From NCBI RefSeq assembly GCF_002797315.1, contig NZ_KZ454936.1, positions 2,055,645 to 2,119,644 on the forward strand: a DNA stretch of 64,000 bases. The letters are read 5' to 3'. Numbering within the stretch: position 1 is the stretch's first letter; every line of letters begins with the position of its first letter. Below, in pieces: positions 44,335 through 53,684 of the stretch. The translations under genes were made by a program, and so were the position numbers. The notes below the pieces were generated by a model, which worked only from the letters and a program-made list of their open reading frames with translations, did no database searches and was not told the DNA's origin. This stretch comes from Bacillus sp. FJAT-44742 (lineage in GTDB: Bacteria; Bacillota; Bacilli; Bacillales; Marinococcaceae).

Positions 44335-45270
44335 TTAGATATGAACAATGACCATAAGCACAAACAAGATTGTTAGATAGTTTAATGAATATACAAACAT
44401 CAGACGTGCCCATTTAACGTCATCTTTCATCTTAAACCCATAAATGCCTAACGCGAACCACCCAATGCTTAGTATAGCAGCAACAGTAGTATACACCCAG
44501 CCAAATGGATAAAGAAGCAAAGAGATTGGAATGAGGGCTGCTACGTAAACTACCATTTGTCTTTTTGTTACTTTAAAACCGGCTACCACTGGAAGCATAG
44601 GAATACCTGCATTTCTATATTCTTCCACCCTCTTCATAGCCAATGCTAAGAAGTGAGGCGGCTGCCAGATAAACATAATTGCAAATAGAACCCACGCGTA
44701 ATGATGAAGGCTTGGATCTACAGCGGCCCACCCAATTAAAGGAGGCACAGCTCCTGAGACACTACCCACAATCGTGTTAATAGAATGAGTTCGCTTTGTC
44801 CACATTGTATAAAGGACAACATAAACAAAAAGACCAATCATACCAATAATGGCAGCTACAGGTTCTACCAATAACAGAAATAGTATACCAAGACTCGACT
44901 GGGTAATACCGGCCCATAGAACATTCCTTGCGGGCATACCGTTTACAGTTGGACGATCTTTGGTACGTTCCATTAAATGGTCAATATCTCTGTCAATATA
45001 GTTATTAAGAGTACAACCTCCTGCCATAACAAGTCCTGCCCCTAGTAACGTAAGTATCAGAATATGTAGATTCTGAGTCAAACTAAACCCTGTATACACT
45101 GAAGCTAGGAAAATACCTGCGAAAGCAGTTATTAAATTAGAAGAGACAATTCCCATTTTGGCAAGGGTAACATAACTTTTCCACGATTTCACCGGTGCAT
45201 CTTCAGCCACTATCTCCTTCGGGTGCTCCAGCACCTTTGTTGACTCAAGTACCGTGTTTGTCTTGCTCAA
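44335..45270 (-). CDS. ctaB: Protoheme IX farnesyltransferase (heme O synthase)
   Basis: A 311-residue UbiA-family membrane enzyme that adds a farnesyl group to heme B, giving heme O. The Asp-rich motif is in [19 protein letters not shown] (about 104-122), and the second conserved loop lies around [12 protein letters not shown]. It precedes ctaC and is divergent from ctaA, which carries out the next step. Confidence 0.97.
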   Translation of the reverse strand: MSKTNTVLESTKVLEHPKEIVAEDAPVKSWKSYVTLAKMGIVSSNLITAFAGIFLASVYTGFSLTQNLHILILTLLGAGLVMAGGCTLNNYIDRDIDHLMERTKDRPTVNGMPARNVLWAGITQSSLGILFLLLVEPVAAIIGMIGLFVYVVLYTMWTKRTHSINTIVGSVSGAVPPLIGWAAVDPSLHHYAWVLFAIMFIWQPPHFLALAMKRVEEYRNAGIPMLPVVAGFKVTKRQMVVYVAALIPISLLLYPFGWVYTTVAAILSIGWFALGIYGFKMKDDVKWARLMFVYSLNYLTILFVLMVIVHI

Positions 45271-45652
45271 ATCCGTTCACCCCCCTTAAAAATTACGATC
45301 AGTTCCTTATAACCTGCAGTTGTAGTTAACTAAATGAAGCAGGAAGTAAGCCCTTACCTAGTTTATCAGTAACTAAGGTGCAGGAAAATGAAAATTTTAT
45401 TTCACCTAAGGAAACCAGCATTATTGTGAACAACAGCTGCCTTGCATAAAAAGGCACATTGTCTGTGCACTACAGACATTATAGCTTAAAATCTTTTTTG
45501 TTTCATTACTTTCCTAAGTTTCACAGTTTCTTCACATTTCTTAAATTCCAAACAAAGTTCATTTTTAGGAAATTGACTTTTCCCTGCAATATTCATACCA
45601 TTAGAATGGTAGTTTTCGTGTTGTTATAAATACAGATTTAGGGGTGAATACC
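45271..45652. promoter_or_regulatory. Divergent ctaA-ctaB control region
   Basis: About 380 bases between the two heme-A genes. For ctaA, TTGACT (45573-45578), a 17-base spacer and TACCAT (45596-45601) form a possible sigma-A promoter. A 7-bp perfect inverted repeat TGTCTGT-GCACT-ACAGACA at 45460-45478 lies on the ctaB side and may be an operator or leader hairpin. ResD control is known for B. subtilis ctaA, but I cannot place a ResD site with confidence. Confidence 0.6.
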
Positions 45653-46558
45653 TTGAATAAAGGGTTAAAAATCTACGGGGTCATTACATCAATCGGGATG
45701 TTAATTGTCCTTTTACAAGGTGCCCTGGTGACAAAAACAGAGTCAGGCGATGGGTGCGGTTCAACCTGGCCCCTTTGCTTTGGGGAAGTTGTGCCGACCT
45801 CTCCTGCTGTTGAAACCATCATAGAATACAGCCACCGGCTTGTATCGGGCCTTTTAGGAATCATGGTAATTATATTAGCCTTCTGGGCATGGAAAAAAAT
45901 CCCGCACATTAGGGAAACAAAATTCATGGCAATTATGGCTGTTTTATTCATTATTTTCCAGGGTCTTATGGGCGCTGCTGCTGTAGTATGGGGACATTCT
46001 GATATCGTCCTGGCCCTTCATTTTGGAATTTCTGCCATTTCATTTGCTACTGTTGTCTTGTTAACCGTACTTGCCTTTGAAGACGGACGCAGTTCACCTG
46101 CTCCCCAGGTCACAAAAGGATTCCGTAATTATTTAATTTTCGTTTTGGCGTATTGTTATGCAGCCATTTACACCGGGGCCTACGTTAAGCATTCCGAAGC
46201 TACATATGCTTGTCAGGGGTTTCCGCTGTGTAATGGCCAGGTCATACCGGATATGAGCGGTTCGATTGGGTATGAGATCGGCATTCATTTTGCTCATAGA
46301 ATTTTTGGGATGCTTCTATTTGTCTTCCTGCTTATATTAATGATTCTTGCCATTAAGCACTACAGCGTCTCAAAAGCTATTTTATGGTCAAGTATTCTGG
46401 CATTTATTCTGGTGATCGGGCAAATTACTGCAGGTGTTTCCATTTTATTTGCTGACAGTTATTTGACACCCGCTCTTTTCCACGCTATGATCATTTCACT
46501 TTTATTTACAGTTCTAAGCTATATGGTTATGATTTCAACCAGAAAGCCGAGTATATGA
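45653..46558 (+). CDS. ctaA: Heme A synthase
   Basis: A 301-residue eight-helix membrane enzyme (COX15/CtaA) that oxidises the C8 methyl of heme O to a formyl group. The two homologous four-helix halves each carry conserved histidines (EYSHRLVSG, LALHFGISA; HFAHRIFGM, LFHAMIIS). Cysteine pairs GCGSTWPLC and CQGFPLC are typical. The TTG at 45653 follows AGGGGTG by 6 bases and matches the family N-terminus; the GTG at 45644 is part of the ribosome site. Confidence 0.95.
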   Translation: MNKGLKIYGVITSIGMLIVLLQGALVTKTESGDGCGSTWPLCFGEVVPTSPAVETIIEYSHRLVSGLLGIMVIILAFWAWKKIPHIRETKFMAIMAVLFIIFQGLMGAAAVVWGHSDIVLALHFGISAISFATVVLLTVLAFEDGRSSPAPQVTKGFRNYLIFVLAYCYAAIYTGAYVKHSEATYACQGFPLCNGQVIPDMSGSIGYEIGIHFAHRIFGMLLFVFLLILMILAIKHYSVSKAILWSSILAFILVIGQITAGVSILFADSYLTPALFHAMIISLLFTVLSYMVMISTRKPSI

Positions 46559-46582
46559 CTAAATGTCTCCTAAAATAAGCTG

Positions 46583-46607
46583 AACCCCCTCCTTGAGGGG
46601 GTTTTTT
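46583..46607 (+). terminator. Terminator of ctaA
   Basis: AACCCCCTC pairs with GAGGGGGTT around a 3-base loop, followed by Ts. Confidence 0.92.
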
Positions 46608-46653
46608 GTAAGAATTTCATGCCTAGTGATATTATTTCCAAATACTTCATTAT

Positions 46654-47814
46654 TTAAAAGAAATCATATAAAAAAGGTGTAAGAGGAGGAAGCATGGCTT
46701 TGAATCCTTTGATCTCTGCTTCGTCTCCTGTTAGTAAACCGGCATTTACTGCATCTTCCACAGATGTATAGCCCATCAGAACGGAAGAGAGGGTATTAAT
46801 CGTACATGTTACCCCTTTGGCTTTTTCCACTCTCCTTACGAGGTTGTCTCCCGGATCATGCACCTCAACCTTAAAAGAACCGTCATTCCAAGAGCAGAAA
46901 TTATCAGTTACATGGATAACAGCTTCCCCTTTCTTTATAAACGGGTACGTTTGAAGCAACGAAAACACATTCACAATTCTTCCCATAAAATAAGATTCCC
47001 GCTCCTCCTTTATGTGAGGGTTTACTAGAAGAAGACGTGACGGATCATCTATGGAAGGCTTCATTACCATTTCTTCAATCATGGAATCATGGTTTGCAAG
47101 GAAATTCCATAAACCTTCCCTGGACTCATTCGTAGTATGCACAAACTCATGTACGGTAAGGGTTCTTTCTTTAACCTGATAGATAAGATACCCTTCCTCT
47201 TTCCCCTGTGAGTTTGTAAAGACCGCTATCTGCCCTTTTTTTCTTTTGAACACAAATTGGTTCCACCAATCTTCTGTCCTCTCAATAGCCCCTGCATATT
47301 GTTGGACAAAAGATTAGTAGATGGTGTTCAGTTCCTTCCAGTCTTCTTTTGCTACCCTCTTTATTGTACCTGTGGATTTCCTATCAGGAATTGGCAGTTT
47401 ATCTTTGGTAATCGTCCATTTTTTTGTGTCAGCAGAGAGCTCCCAGCCATATCTTCTATAGAAAGGAATAGAAAAAGGGTACAAAAAAGATAAAATATGC
47501 CCTCTGTCCTTCATGTCTTTTAATGAAGCTGTAAGAAGCTGACTGACAAGCCCGCTTCTTCTTTTTTCAGGCCAGGTCGCTACCCCGGACACTCCACCGG
47601 CAGAAAGTTTATGTGGCCCGATATATACTTCCATAGGAAGAATGGTTAGTTTACTGTAGATTTCATCTTCTCCTGCTGCCACCCACACGTTTTCTGGGTT
47701 AATAATTTTTTTGCGTTCCGCCAGCTCTTCACTGTTCATTTCTACTTGAAAGGCAAATTGGCCAAGCTCCATTACTTGATCTATTTCACTTGTTTTCATT
47801 TTTCGTATTTCCAC
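46654..47814 (-). pseudogene. Eis-like GNAT acetyltransferase with SCP-like C-terminal domain, interrupted by an in-frame stop
   Basis: One continuous frame of 387 codons broken by a single TAA (47316-47314) at codon 167. The first part (166 residues) is a GNAT domain (GVSGVATWPEKRRSGLVSQLL, FYRRYGWE). The second part, from SFVQQYAGAIERTEDWW on, holds the rest of the second GNAT domain and a sterol-carrier-like domain ending PFLYDFF. Intact Eis-like proteins of Bacillus are about 390-400 residues. No frameshift is present and both halves look conserved, so the mutation is recent, or it is a sequencing error or recoded stop. Confidence 0.85.
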
Positions 47815-47852
47815 ACTCCGTCACACTCCTGAATCTTCTCGTTCACCGTAAG

Positions 47853-47882
47853 CAAAAAGGCAGCAATCATCTGCTGCCTTTC
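47853..47882 (-). terminator. Terminator of pyc
   Basis: AAAGGCAGCA pairs with TGCTGCCTTT around a 6-base loop; T run on the minus strand. Confidence 0.92.
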
Positions 47883-47891
47883 TCACAGTGT

Positions 47892-50800
47892 TTAATTTTT
47901 TAACTCAATTAACAGGTCTCCAGATTCTATGGCATCTCCATTTTCAACATAGATTTCCTTTACTTCACCATCAAACGGAGCCTGGATTGTTGTTTCCATT
48001 TTCATTGCTTCTGTAATCATTAGATGGTCGCCTTTTTTGACCTTTTCTCCCTTTGCTACGAGAGCCTTAATCACAGTGCCAGGCATGGAAGCTCCGATTT
48101 GATTTTCACTGCTCTTATCTGCTTTTGGGCGTACTGAAGCTGCCGTTTTTACATTTTGGTCTTTTATCACTACTTCTCGCGGCTGACCATTTAATTCAAA
48201 ATAAACGATCCGGTTTCCATTGTCCTGGGGTTTTGAAATGGAGACAAGTTTTACAATTAATGTTTTTCCTTGTTCAATTTCCACTTCTATCTCTTCACCA
48301 AGACGAAGACCGTAAAAGAAAGTAGGAGTATCAAGGACTGTTACATCACCAAATTGCTGGCGGAACCGCTCAAAATCCATAAACACTTTCGGATATAAAG
48401 CATAAGACAGCATGTCATGGCTTGTTACCTGGCGTTCTAGCTTATGGTACAGCTCTTCCTTCATTTCATGGAAGCTTACCGGGTCCATGTTTTCACCTGG
48501 ACGGTTGGTAATAGCTGTTCTGCCTTTAAGGATAATATTTTGCAGTTCTTTTGGAAAACCCTGATAAGGCTGTCCCAAAAATCCCTGGAAAAATTCAATT
48601 ACCGAGTCAGGAAAGTCCAATGATTCACCTTTTTCATATATATCATCTACGGTCAAATCGTTTTGGACCATATAAAGAGCCATATCACCTACTACTTTGG
48701 ATGAAGGGGTCACCTTCACAACGTCCCCAAACATATCATTTACTTGGCGATACATCTTTTTCACTTCATTCCAGCGGTTCTTTAACCCTACGGCCTTTGC
48801 CTGCTGCTGAAGGTTGCTGTACTGTCCCCCAGGCATTTCATGTTCGTATACTTCCGTGTGAGGTGAATTCATTCCACTTTCAAAGCCTTGATAATATTTT
48901 CGAGTATCATCCCAGAACTCACTCAATTCTTCAACGGCTTTTACGTCAATGTTCGGTTGTCGTTCATTTCCCGCTAACGCATAGTACAAGCTGTTTCCAC
49001 TTGGCTGCGACGTCAGTCCTGCCATGGAGCTTACCGCTACATCTACAATATCGACTCCGGCTTCAATAGCTTTGGAGTACGTAAAAATACCATTTCCACT
49101 AGTATCATGTGTATGAAGATGAATAGGAATATCAATGGTTTCCTTAAGCTCGCTGATAAGCTGGTAGGCTGCTTCCGGTTTAAGAAGGCCTGCCATATCT
49201 TTAATGCCAAGGATATGAGCACCTGATTTTTCAAGCTCTCCAGCAAGGTTTTTGTAATAGCCAAGATCGTATTTTGTTCTTGAAGAATCAAGAATATCCC
49301 CTGTATAACAAATTGAAGCTTCCGCGATTTTGTTGCTTTCCCGTACAGCATCTATGGTCAGCTGCATTCCTTCAATCCAGTTTAACGAATCAAATATTCG
49401 GAAGACATCTATTCCGGCACTTGCTGATTTATCAACAAATTCTTTAATGACGTTATCAGGATAGTTCTTGTAACCGACAGCATTGGATGCTCGCAGGAGC
49501 ATTTGCATCAGTACATTAGGCATTTTCTCGCGCAGCATAATGAGTCTTTCCCATGGATCTTCGTGAAGAAAACGCATTGCCACATCAAAAGTAGCTCCCC
49601 CCCACATTTCTGAGGAAAAAAGATTCGGAAGCATACGTGCTGTAGGCTCTGCAATTTGTTTTAAATCCTGGGTCCTGATTCTTGTGGCAAGCAACGACTG
49701 GTGAGCGTCTCTAAACGTTGTATCTGTTAACAGAACTTCTTTTTGCTCTTTGACCCAGTCTGCCAGTCCCTCTGGACCGCGCTCATCAAGAATCTGCTTT
49801 GTGCCCGGTGGAACAGGTTCACTGTACTTCACCTTAGGAATCTGGGGCTTATCAAAGATTGGTTTCTTTTCTTTTTCCAGCCCTGGATAGCCATTTACAA
49901 TGGTTTCCCCAATAAAGGTAAGCATTTTCGTTCCCCGGTCTTTTCTTTTCGGAAAGACAAATAGTTCCGGGGTAGTATCAATAAAGGAAGTATCATACTC
50001 TCCAGTTAAAAAAGCTTCATGCTGGACAACATTTTCAAGAAATTCAATGTTGGTCTTTATACCCCGAATTCGAAATTCTCTTAGATTCCTGAGCATCTTC
50101 ACGGCTGCCCCGTCAAAGGAAAGGGCCCATGTAGAGACTTTAACCAGCAGGGAATCATAGTGTGGCGTAATGATTGACCCTTGAAAACCGTTCCCGGCAT
50201 CCAGACGGACTCCAAAGCCGCCACCAGAACGGTACGCCATGATTTTCCCTGTATCCGGGAAAAAGTTATTGCTTGGATCCTCTGTTGTTACGCGAGATTG
50301 AATGGCATATCCATGGGTATATATATCCTCCTGCTTAGGGATTCCCAGCTCTTTTCCATGAAGAGATTTCCCATCCGCAATGTGGAGTTGGCTCTGGACG
50401 ATATCAATGCCGGTGATCATTTCTGTAATCGTATGCTCCACTTGGATTCTAGGGTTCACTTCAATAAAGAAAAACTCACCATCTGGATTAACCAGGAATT
50501 CTACAGTCCCTGCATTAACATAGTCAATATCTTTGGACAGTTTAACCGCAGCTTCACAAATTTTTTCACGTACATTTTCAGACAAAGAAACACTTGGGGC
50601 CACTTCCACTACTTTTTGATGCCGCCTTTGAACAGAACAGTCTCGTTCATATAAATGAACGATATTGCCGTCTTTGTCTCCTAAAATCTGAACTTCTATA
50701 TGTTTAGGGTTTTCAATAAACTTTTCTACGTATACCTCATCATTTCCAAAGGAGGATTTCGCTTCAGATTTTGCCCTTTCAAAGGCGTCTTTAAGGGCCT

Positions 50801-51341
50801 CAGGACTGCGGACAATACGCATGCCCCGTCCGCCTCCGCCAAGAGAAGCTTTGATAATAAAAGGAAAGCCGTGCTCATCAGAAAATTTCTTTACTTCCTC
50901 AAAACTTCCCACAGGACCGTCACTGCCTGGAATAACAGGAATCTCTGCCTTTATAGCAGTTTCTCTTGCTTTCACTTTATCTCCAAACATTTCCAGGTGT
51001 TCCGTTTCCGGACCTATAAAAATAAGGCCTTCTTCCTTGCATCGTTTAGCAAACTCCAGGTTTTCAGACAAAAAACCGTAGCCTGGATGAATGGCATCGA
51101 CGCCGTTTGCCTTGGCAATTTCAATGATGCCTTCAATGTCCAAATAAGCATCGATCGGCTTCTTTCCTTCTCCTACTAAGTATGCTTCATCAGCTTTGTA
51201 GCGGTGATATGCCCCTGTGTCTTCTTTAGAATAGACCGCTACTGTGCGAATATGTAATTCTGTGCAAGCACGGAATATACGTATTGCAATTTCACCCCTG
51301 TTTGCTACCAATACCTTTTTGATGTTTTGTAACCTGCTCAT
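47892..51341 (-). CDS. pyc: Pyruvate carboxylase
   Basis: A 1149-residue biotin enzyme that carboxylates pyruvate to oxaloacetate. In order: biotin carboxylase/ATP-grasp (about 5-455; SLGGGGRGMRIV), carboxyltransferase (about 530-805; LLTDTTFRDAHQSLLATR), tetramerisation region, and a biotinyl domain with Lys in EAMKMETT near the C-terminus. The ATG at 51341 is 6 bases after AAGGAGG. In B. subtilis the PycA enzyme is bound and activated by DarB, whose gene is also in this window. No ftsW lies between it and ylaN. Confidence 0.98.
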   Translation of the reverse strand: MSRLQNIKKVLVANRGEIAIRIFRACTELHIRTVAVYSKEDTGAYHRYKADEAYLVGEGKKPIDAYLDIEGIIEIAKANGVDAIHPGYGFLSENLEFAKRCKEEGLIFIGPETEHLEMFGDKVKARETAIKAEIPVIPGSDGPVGSFEEVKKFSDEHGFPFIIKASLGGGGRGMRIVRSPEALKDAFERAKSEAKSSFGNDEVYVEKFIENPKHIEVQILGDKDGNIVHLYERDCSVQRRHQKVVEVAPSVSLSENVREKICEAAVKLSKDIDYVNAGTVEFLVNPDGEFFFIEVNPRIQVEHTITEMITGIDIVQSQLHIADGKSLHGKELGIPKQEDIYTHGYAIQSRVTTEDPSNNFFPDTGKIMAYRSGGGFGVRLDAGNGFQGSIITPHYDSLLVKVSTWALSFDGAAVKMLRNLREFRIRGIKTNIEFLENVVQHEAFLTGEYDTSFIDTTPELFVFPKRKDRGTKMLTFIGETIVNGYPGLEKEKKPIFDKPQIPKVKYSEPVPPGTKQILDERGPEGLADWVKEQKEVLLTDTTFRDAHQSLLATRIRTQDLKQIAEPTARMLPNLFSSEMWGGATFDVAMRFLHEDPWERLIMLREKMPNVLMQMLLRASNAVGYKNYPDNVIKEFVDKSASAGIDVFRIFDSLNWIEGMQLTIDAVRESNKIAEASICYTGDILDSSRTKYDLGYYKNLAGELEKSGAHILGIKDMAGLLKPEAAYQLISELKETIDIPIHLHTHDTSGNGIFTYSKAIEAGVDIVDVAVSSMAGLTSQPSGNSLYYALAGNERQPNIDVKAVEELSEFWDDTRKYYQGFESGMNSPHTEVYEHEMPGGQYSNLQQQAKAVGLKNRWNEVKKMYRQVNDMFGDVVKVTPSSKVVGDMALYMVQNDLTVDDIYEKGESLDFPDSVIEFFQGFLGQPYQGFPKELQNIILKGRTAITNRPGENMDPVSFHEMKEELYHKLERQVTSHDMLSYALYPKVFMDFERFRQQFGDVTVLDTPTFFYGLRLGEEIEVEIEQGKTLIVKLVSISKPQDNGNRIVYFELNGQPREVVIKDQNVKTAASVRPKADKSSENQIGASMPGTVIKALVAKGEKVKKGDHLMITEAMKMETTIQAPFDGEVKEIYVENGDAIESGDLLIELKN

Positions 51342-51447
51342 GAACATCCTCCTTGTTATGTTTTCTCTCCATCTGCCTTGCCTGCAAACCTTTTTCTTTT
51401 TATAGTTCGCTTAGATGTCTGATTATTCTAAATACACTTATCAACTT

Positions 51448-51475
51448 ATCATACCATCTCAAATTGATCTGTCAA
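51448..51475 (-). promoter_or_regulatory. Sigma-A promoter of pyc
   Basis: On the minus strand, consensus TTGACA (51475-51470), a 16-base spacer and TATGAT (51453-51448), about 100 bases before the start codon. Confidence 0.78.
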
Positions 51476-51552
51476 AAAAAAACCTAACATTACTATGTGT
51501 TTTTGTTTTCTTTTTTACTATATTTTTCTTAGCTCTGCGTCTCTTTGTACAT

Positions 51553-51595
51553 AAAAAAATCCAAGCTATCATCTGTGGATAGCTTGGATTTTTAT
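51553..51595. terminator. Bidirectional terminator downstream of ylaN
   Basis: AAATCCAAGCTATC pairs perfectly with GATAGCTTGGATTT, with A and T runs on either side. Confidence 0.9.
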
Positions 51596-51873
51596 TTACC
51601 TACGGTAGCTTCATGAAGAGCCGCTAACTTTCTTTCCAGCTCTGCAAGAATATGTTTTCCCGTTTCTTCATCAATCAGGCTTAAACGGATAGCAAAATCA
51701 ATTTCCCGAGATAGGCCAAACATCTGAGTATCTAGGACCTCTTCATAAAGAGGACATTGGGGCATTGTTAAATTGTCCATTTGAACTTCAATGAGTTTGC
51801 GGATTTTTTCTGCATCGGCTTTCAGAAGGGCATAAGCTTTCTCGCTATGTTCAGTCATTGCCTTTATGCTCAA
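51592..51873 (-). CDS. ylaN: YlaN family protein (iron-linked Fur partner)
   Basis: A 93-residue helical protein closely matching B. subtilis YlaN ([32 protein letters not shown]). In B. subtilis YlaN is essential under low iron and has been shown to bind Fur and relieve its repression. The start is a TTG at 51873, 7 bases after GGAGGG. It is monocistronic here, whereas in B. subtilis ftsW follows. Confidence 0.93.
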   Translation of the reverse strand: MSIKAMTEHSEKAYALLKADAEKIRKLIEVQMDNLTMPQCPLYEEVLDTQMFGLSREIDFAIRLSLIDEETGKHILAELERKLAALHEATVGK

Positions 51874-52060
51874 GGGTGATCCCTCCTACTATGAACTCGT
51901 TGTAGTGCTATCATATAAGGTAAAGACAAAAAAAGCAAGATGCGGCAGCTAATTGTCCCAATTTCTTTCCTTTTATTACATGACCCAAAACCATACTGCA
52001 AGGAGAGACTGGTCCTTGCCTGCAGAGATCAGCGCTCACTTTCCTGTACACCATCCATGG

Positions 52061-52996
52061 TTAAAATATACTTAAATCAAATCGCTTGGAAATTGTTTCA
52101 AGAAGCTTCATCCCTGCCATACTATTTCCTTTTTCATCAAGGGAAGGACTATATATTCCTATCCCTACTCCAAAAGGGACCGCGCCAAGCACAGCACCGG
52201 ATACCCCGCTTTTAGCTGGTATCCCTACTCTAATTGCAAACTCTCCAGAGGCATTATACATTCCGCACGTGACCATAAAGGTTTTGACTATCCTTGCAAT
52301 ATGAAGGGGGACAATTTGTCTTCCTGTACAAGGGTCCTTTCCCTGATTCCCAATAACGTAGCCAATTTTCGCCAAATCAAGGCAGTTTACCTCAATGGCG
52401 CACTGCTTTGTGTATAAATCCAGCAGCTCCTCAACGTCTCCTTTAATAACGCCGTGCTGTTTCATAAAATAACATAGAGACCGATTAAGATCTGCTGTTT
52501 CGTACTCTGATTTTGCTACTTCCTCTGAGTAAGTGATGTCTGTGTTATCTGTTAAATCATGTATGAATGCCAAAAGCCTGCCTAATTTTTCTTGACTCGT
52601 ATTTCCATGAAGCATATTGGTTACCGCCAGCGCTCCAGCGTTAATCATTGGATTCAAGGGCTTTGAAGGAATCATTGTTTCGAGCTTACTTATAGAGTTA
52701 AAAGGATCTCCTGTCGGCTCCATCCCTACTCTTGAAAAAACCTCCTCCTCTCCTCTGTCCATTAACGCAAGAGCCAATGTTATAATTTTGGATACACTCT
52801 GCAGCGTAAACCTTTGTTCTTTATCCCCTGCTGTCAGCACATTGCCGTCTTCAAAAAACAGAGAACATGCGACTGCTCCAGGATCTGCTTTTCCCAGGGC
52901 AGGGATATAATCTGCAACCTTTCCATCCTTAGTATATAGTCTGACATCGTCAATCATTCTTTCTAAATCTTCCTTGCTGCAAATGGATGTGGCCAT
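52061..52996 (-). CDS. glsA: Glutaminase A
   Basis: A 311-residue serine-dependent beta-lactamase-fold glutaminase that converts glutamine to glutamate and ammonia. The SxxK catalytic pair is Ser67 and Lys70 in QSVSKI, with [10 protein letters not shown] and AAKSGVSG-like ([13 protein letters not shown]) blocks. It corresponds by position to B. subtilis ylaM (glsA2). Its start is divergent from ylaL. Confidence 0.96.
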   Translation of the reverse strand: MATSICSKEDLERMIDDVRLYTKDGKVADYIPALGKADPGAVACSLFFEDGNVLTAGDKEQRFTLQSVSKIITLALALMDRGEEEVFSRVGMEPTGDPFNSISKLETMIPSKPLNPMINAGALAVTNMLHGNTSQEKLGRLLAFIHDLTDNTDITYSEEVAKSEYETADLNRSLCYFMKQHGVIKGDVEELLDLYTKQCAIEVNCLDLAKIGYVIGNQGKDPCTGRQIVPLHIARIVKTFMVTCGMYNASGEFAIRVGIPAKSGVSGAVLGAVPFGVGIGIYSPSLDEKGNSMAGMKLLETISKRFDLSIF

Positions 52997-53131
52997 ACTC
53001 TCCTCCTCCGTTTTCCTTTTCCTTATGTTTTGTATAAAATAATGTATTCATTCCTTTACCCTGCTTCAGAAATGAACAATCTATGATAGGATAGAATTAT
53101 TGCAGTTTTAGATTCGAAAGGGAGGATATGT

Positions 53132-53635
53132 ATGGACTTTATAGTAATGATTGAAGGGCGAATAAAACATACGATCACAATCGATCCTACAGTTTGGATT
53201 TTTGATGATAGAAAGGTTGACCTTACCACATACTTCGATGAGCTTCATGATGAAAACGATCACCTTGAAGATTATAAGAAGGCTGTGTCAAAACAATGGG
53301 ATAAAGAAATTTCTGAAGGAGCCCAGGTTCCTAAGAGATCTTCGACAAATACGATCCGCACAAAAAAAGAAGCTCTTATTAATGGAACATTTGGCATCCC
53401 TTTCGCTCCATTTTTAGAGAACGCAGAGCCTTCAGCTGATGCGTCCCAGGTTGTTGTGGAAACAAAATCTGGCGAACAGTTTCCATACTCCCTTCAAGAA
53501 GGAAAAAACTTTATTATCGGTTTTTCTCATGAAGGAAAGCCGTTAAAAGAAACCGGGCCAATCCACGTTTATGAGAAAAACGGCTGCAACAAAGACAACC
53601 CTATCAAACATGTTGTGAAATTTATTGTCAAATAA
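53132..53635 (+). CDS. ylaL: YlaL-like conserved protein
   Basis: A 167-residue soluble protein at the ylaL position between phoH (ylaK) and glsA (ylaM). The N-terminal part is acidic (TIDPTVWIFDDRKVDLTTYFDE); the C-terminal 90 residues end in GFSHEGKPLKETGPIHVYEK and KHVVKFIVK. That C-terminal pattern superficially recalls the molybdopterin-binding fold of sulfite-oxidase-like proteins, but no cofactor ligands are visible. Function is unknown. Confidence 0.75.
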   Translation: MDFIVMIEGRIKHTITIDPTVWIFDDRKVDLTTYFDELHDENDHLEDYKKAVSKQWDKEISEGAQVPKRSSTNTIRTKKEALINGTFGIPFAPFLENAEPSADASQVVVETKSGEQFPYSLQEGKNFIIGFSHEGKPLKETGPIHVYEKNGCNKDNPIKHVVKFIVK

Positions 53636-53672
53636 GAAAAGGGAGATAGAGCTGCCTCTTTCTCCCTTCTTT
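53636..53672. terminator. Bidirectional terminator between ylaL and phoH
   Basis: AAGGGAGA-AGAG pairs with TCTTTCTCCCTT, with A and T runs on both sides. Confidence 0.83.
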
Positions 53673-53684
53673 TAATTCAGTGAC

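Noticed and set aside
49043-49351. Various frames opposite pyc and ctaD, including ones over 100 codons
   Set aside because: They are antisense shadows of strongly supported genes, without ribosome sites or family features.
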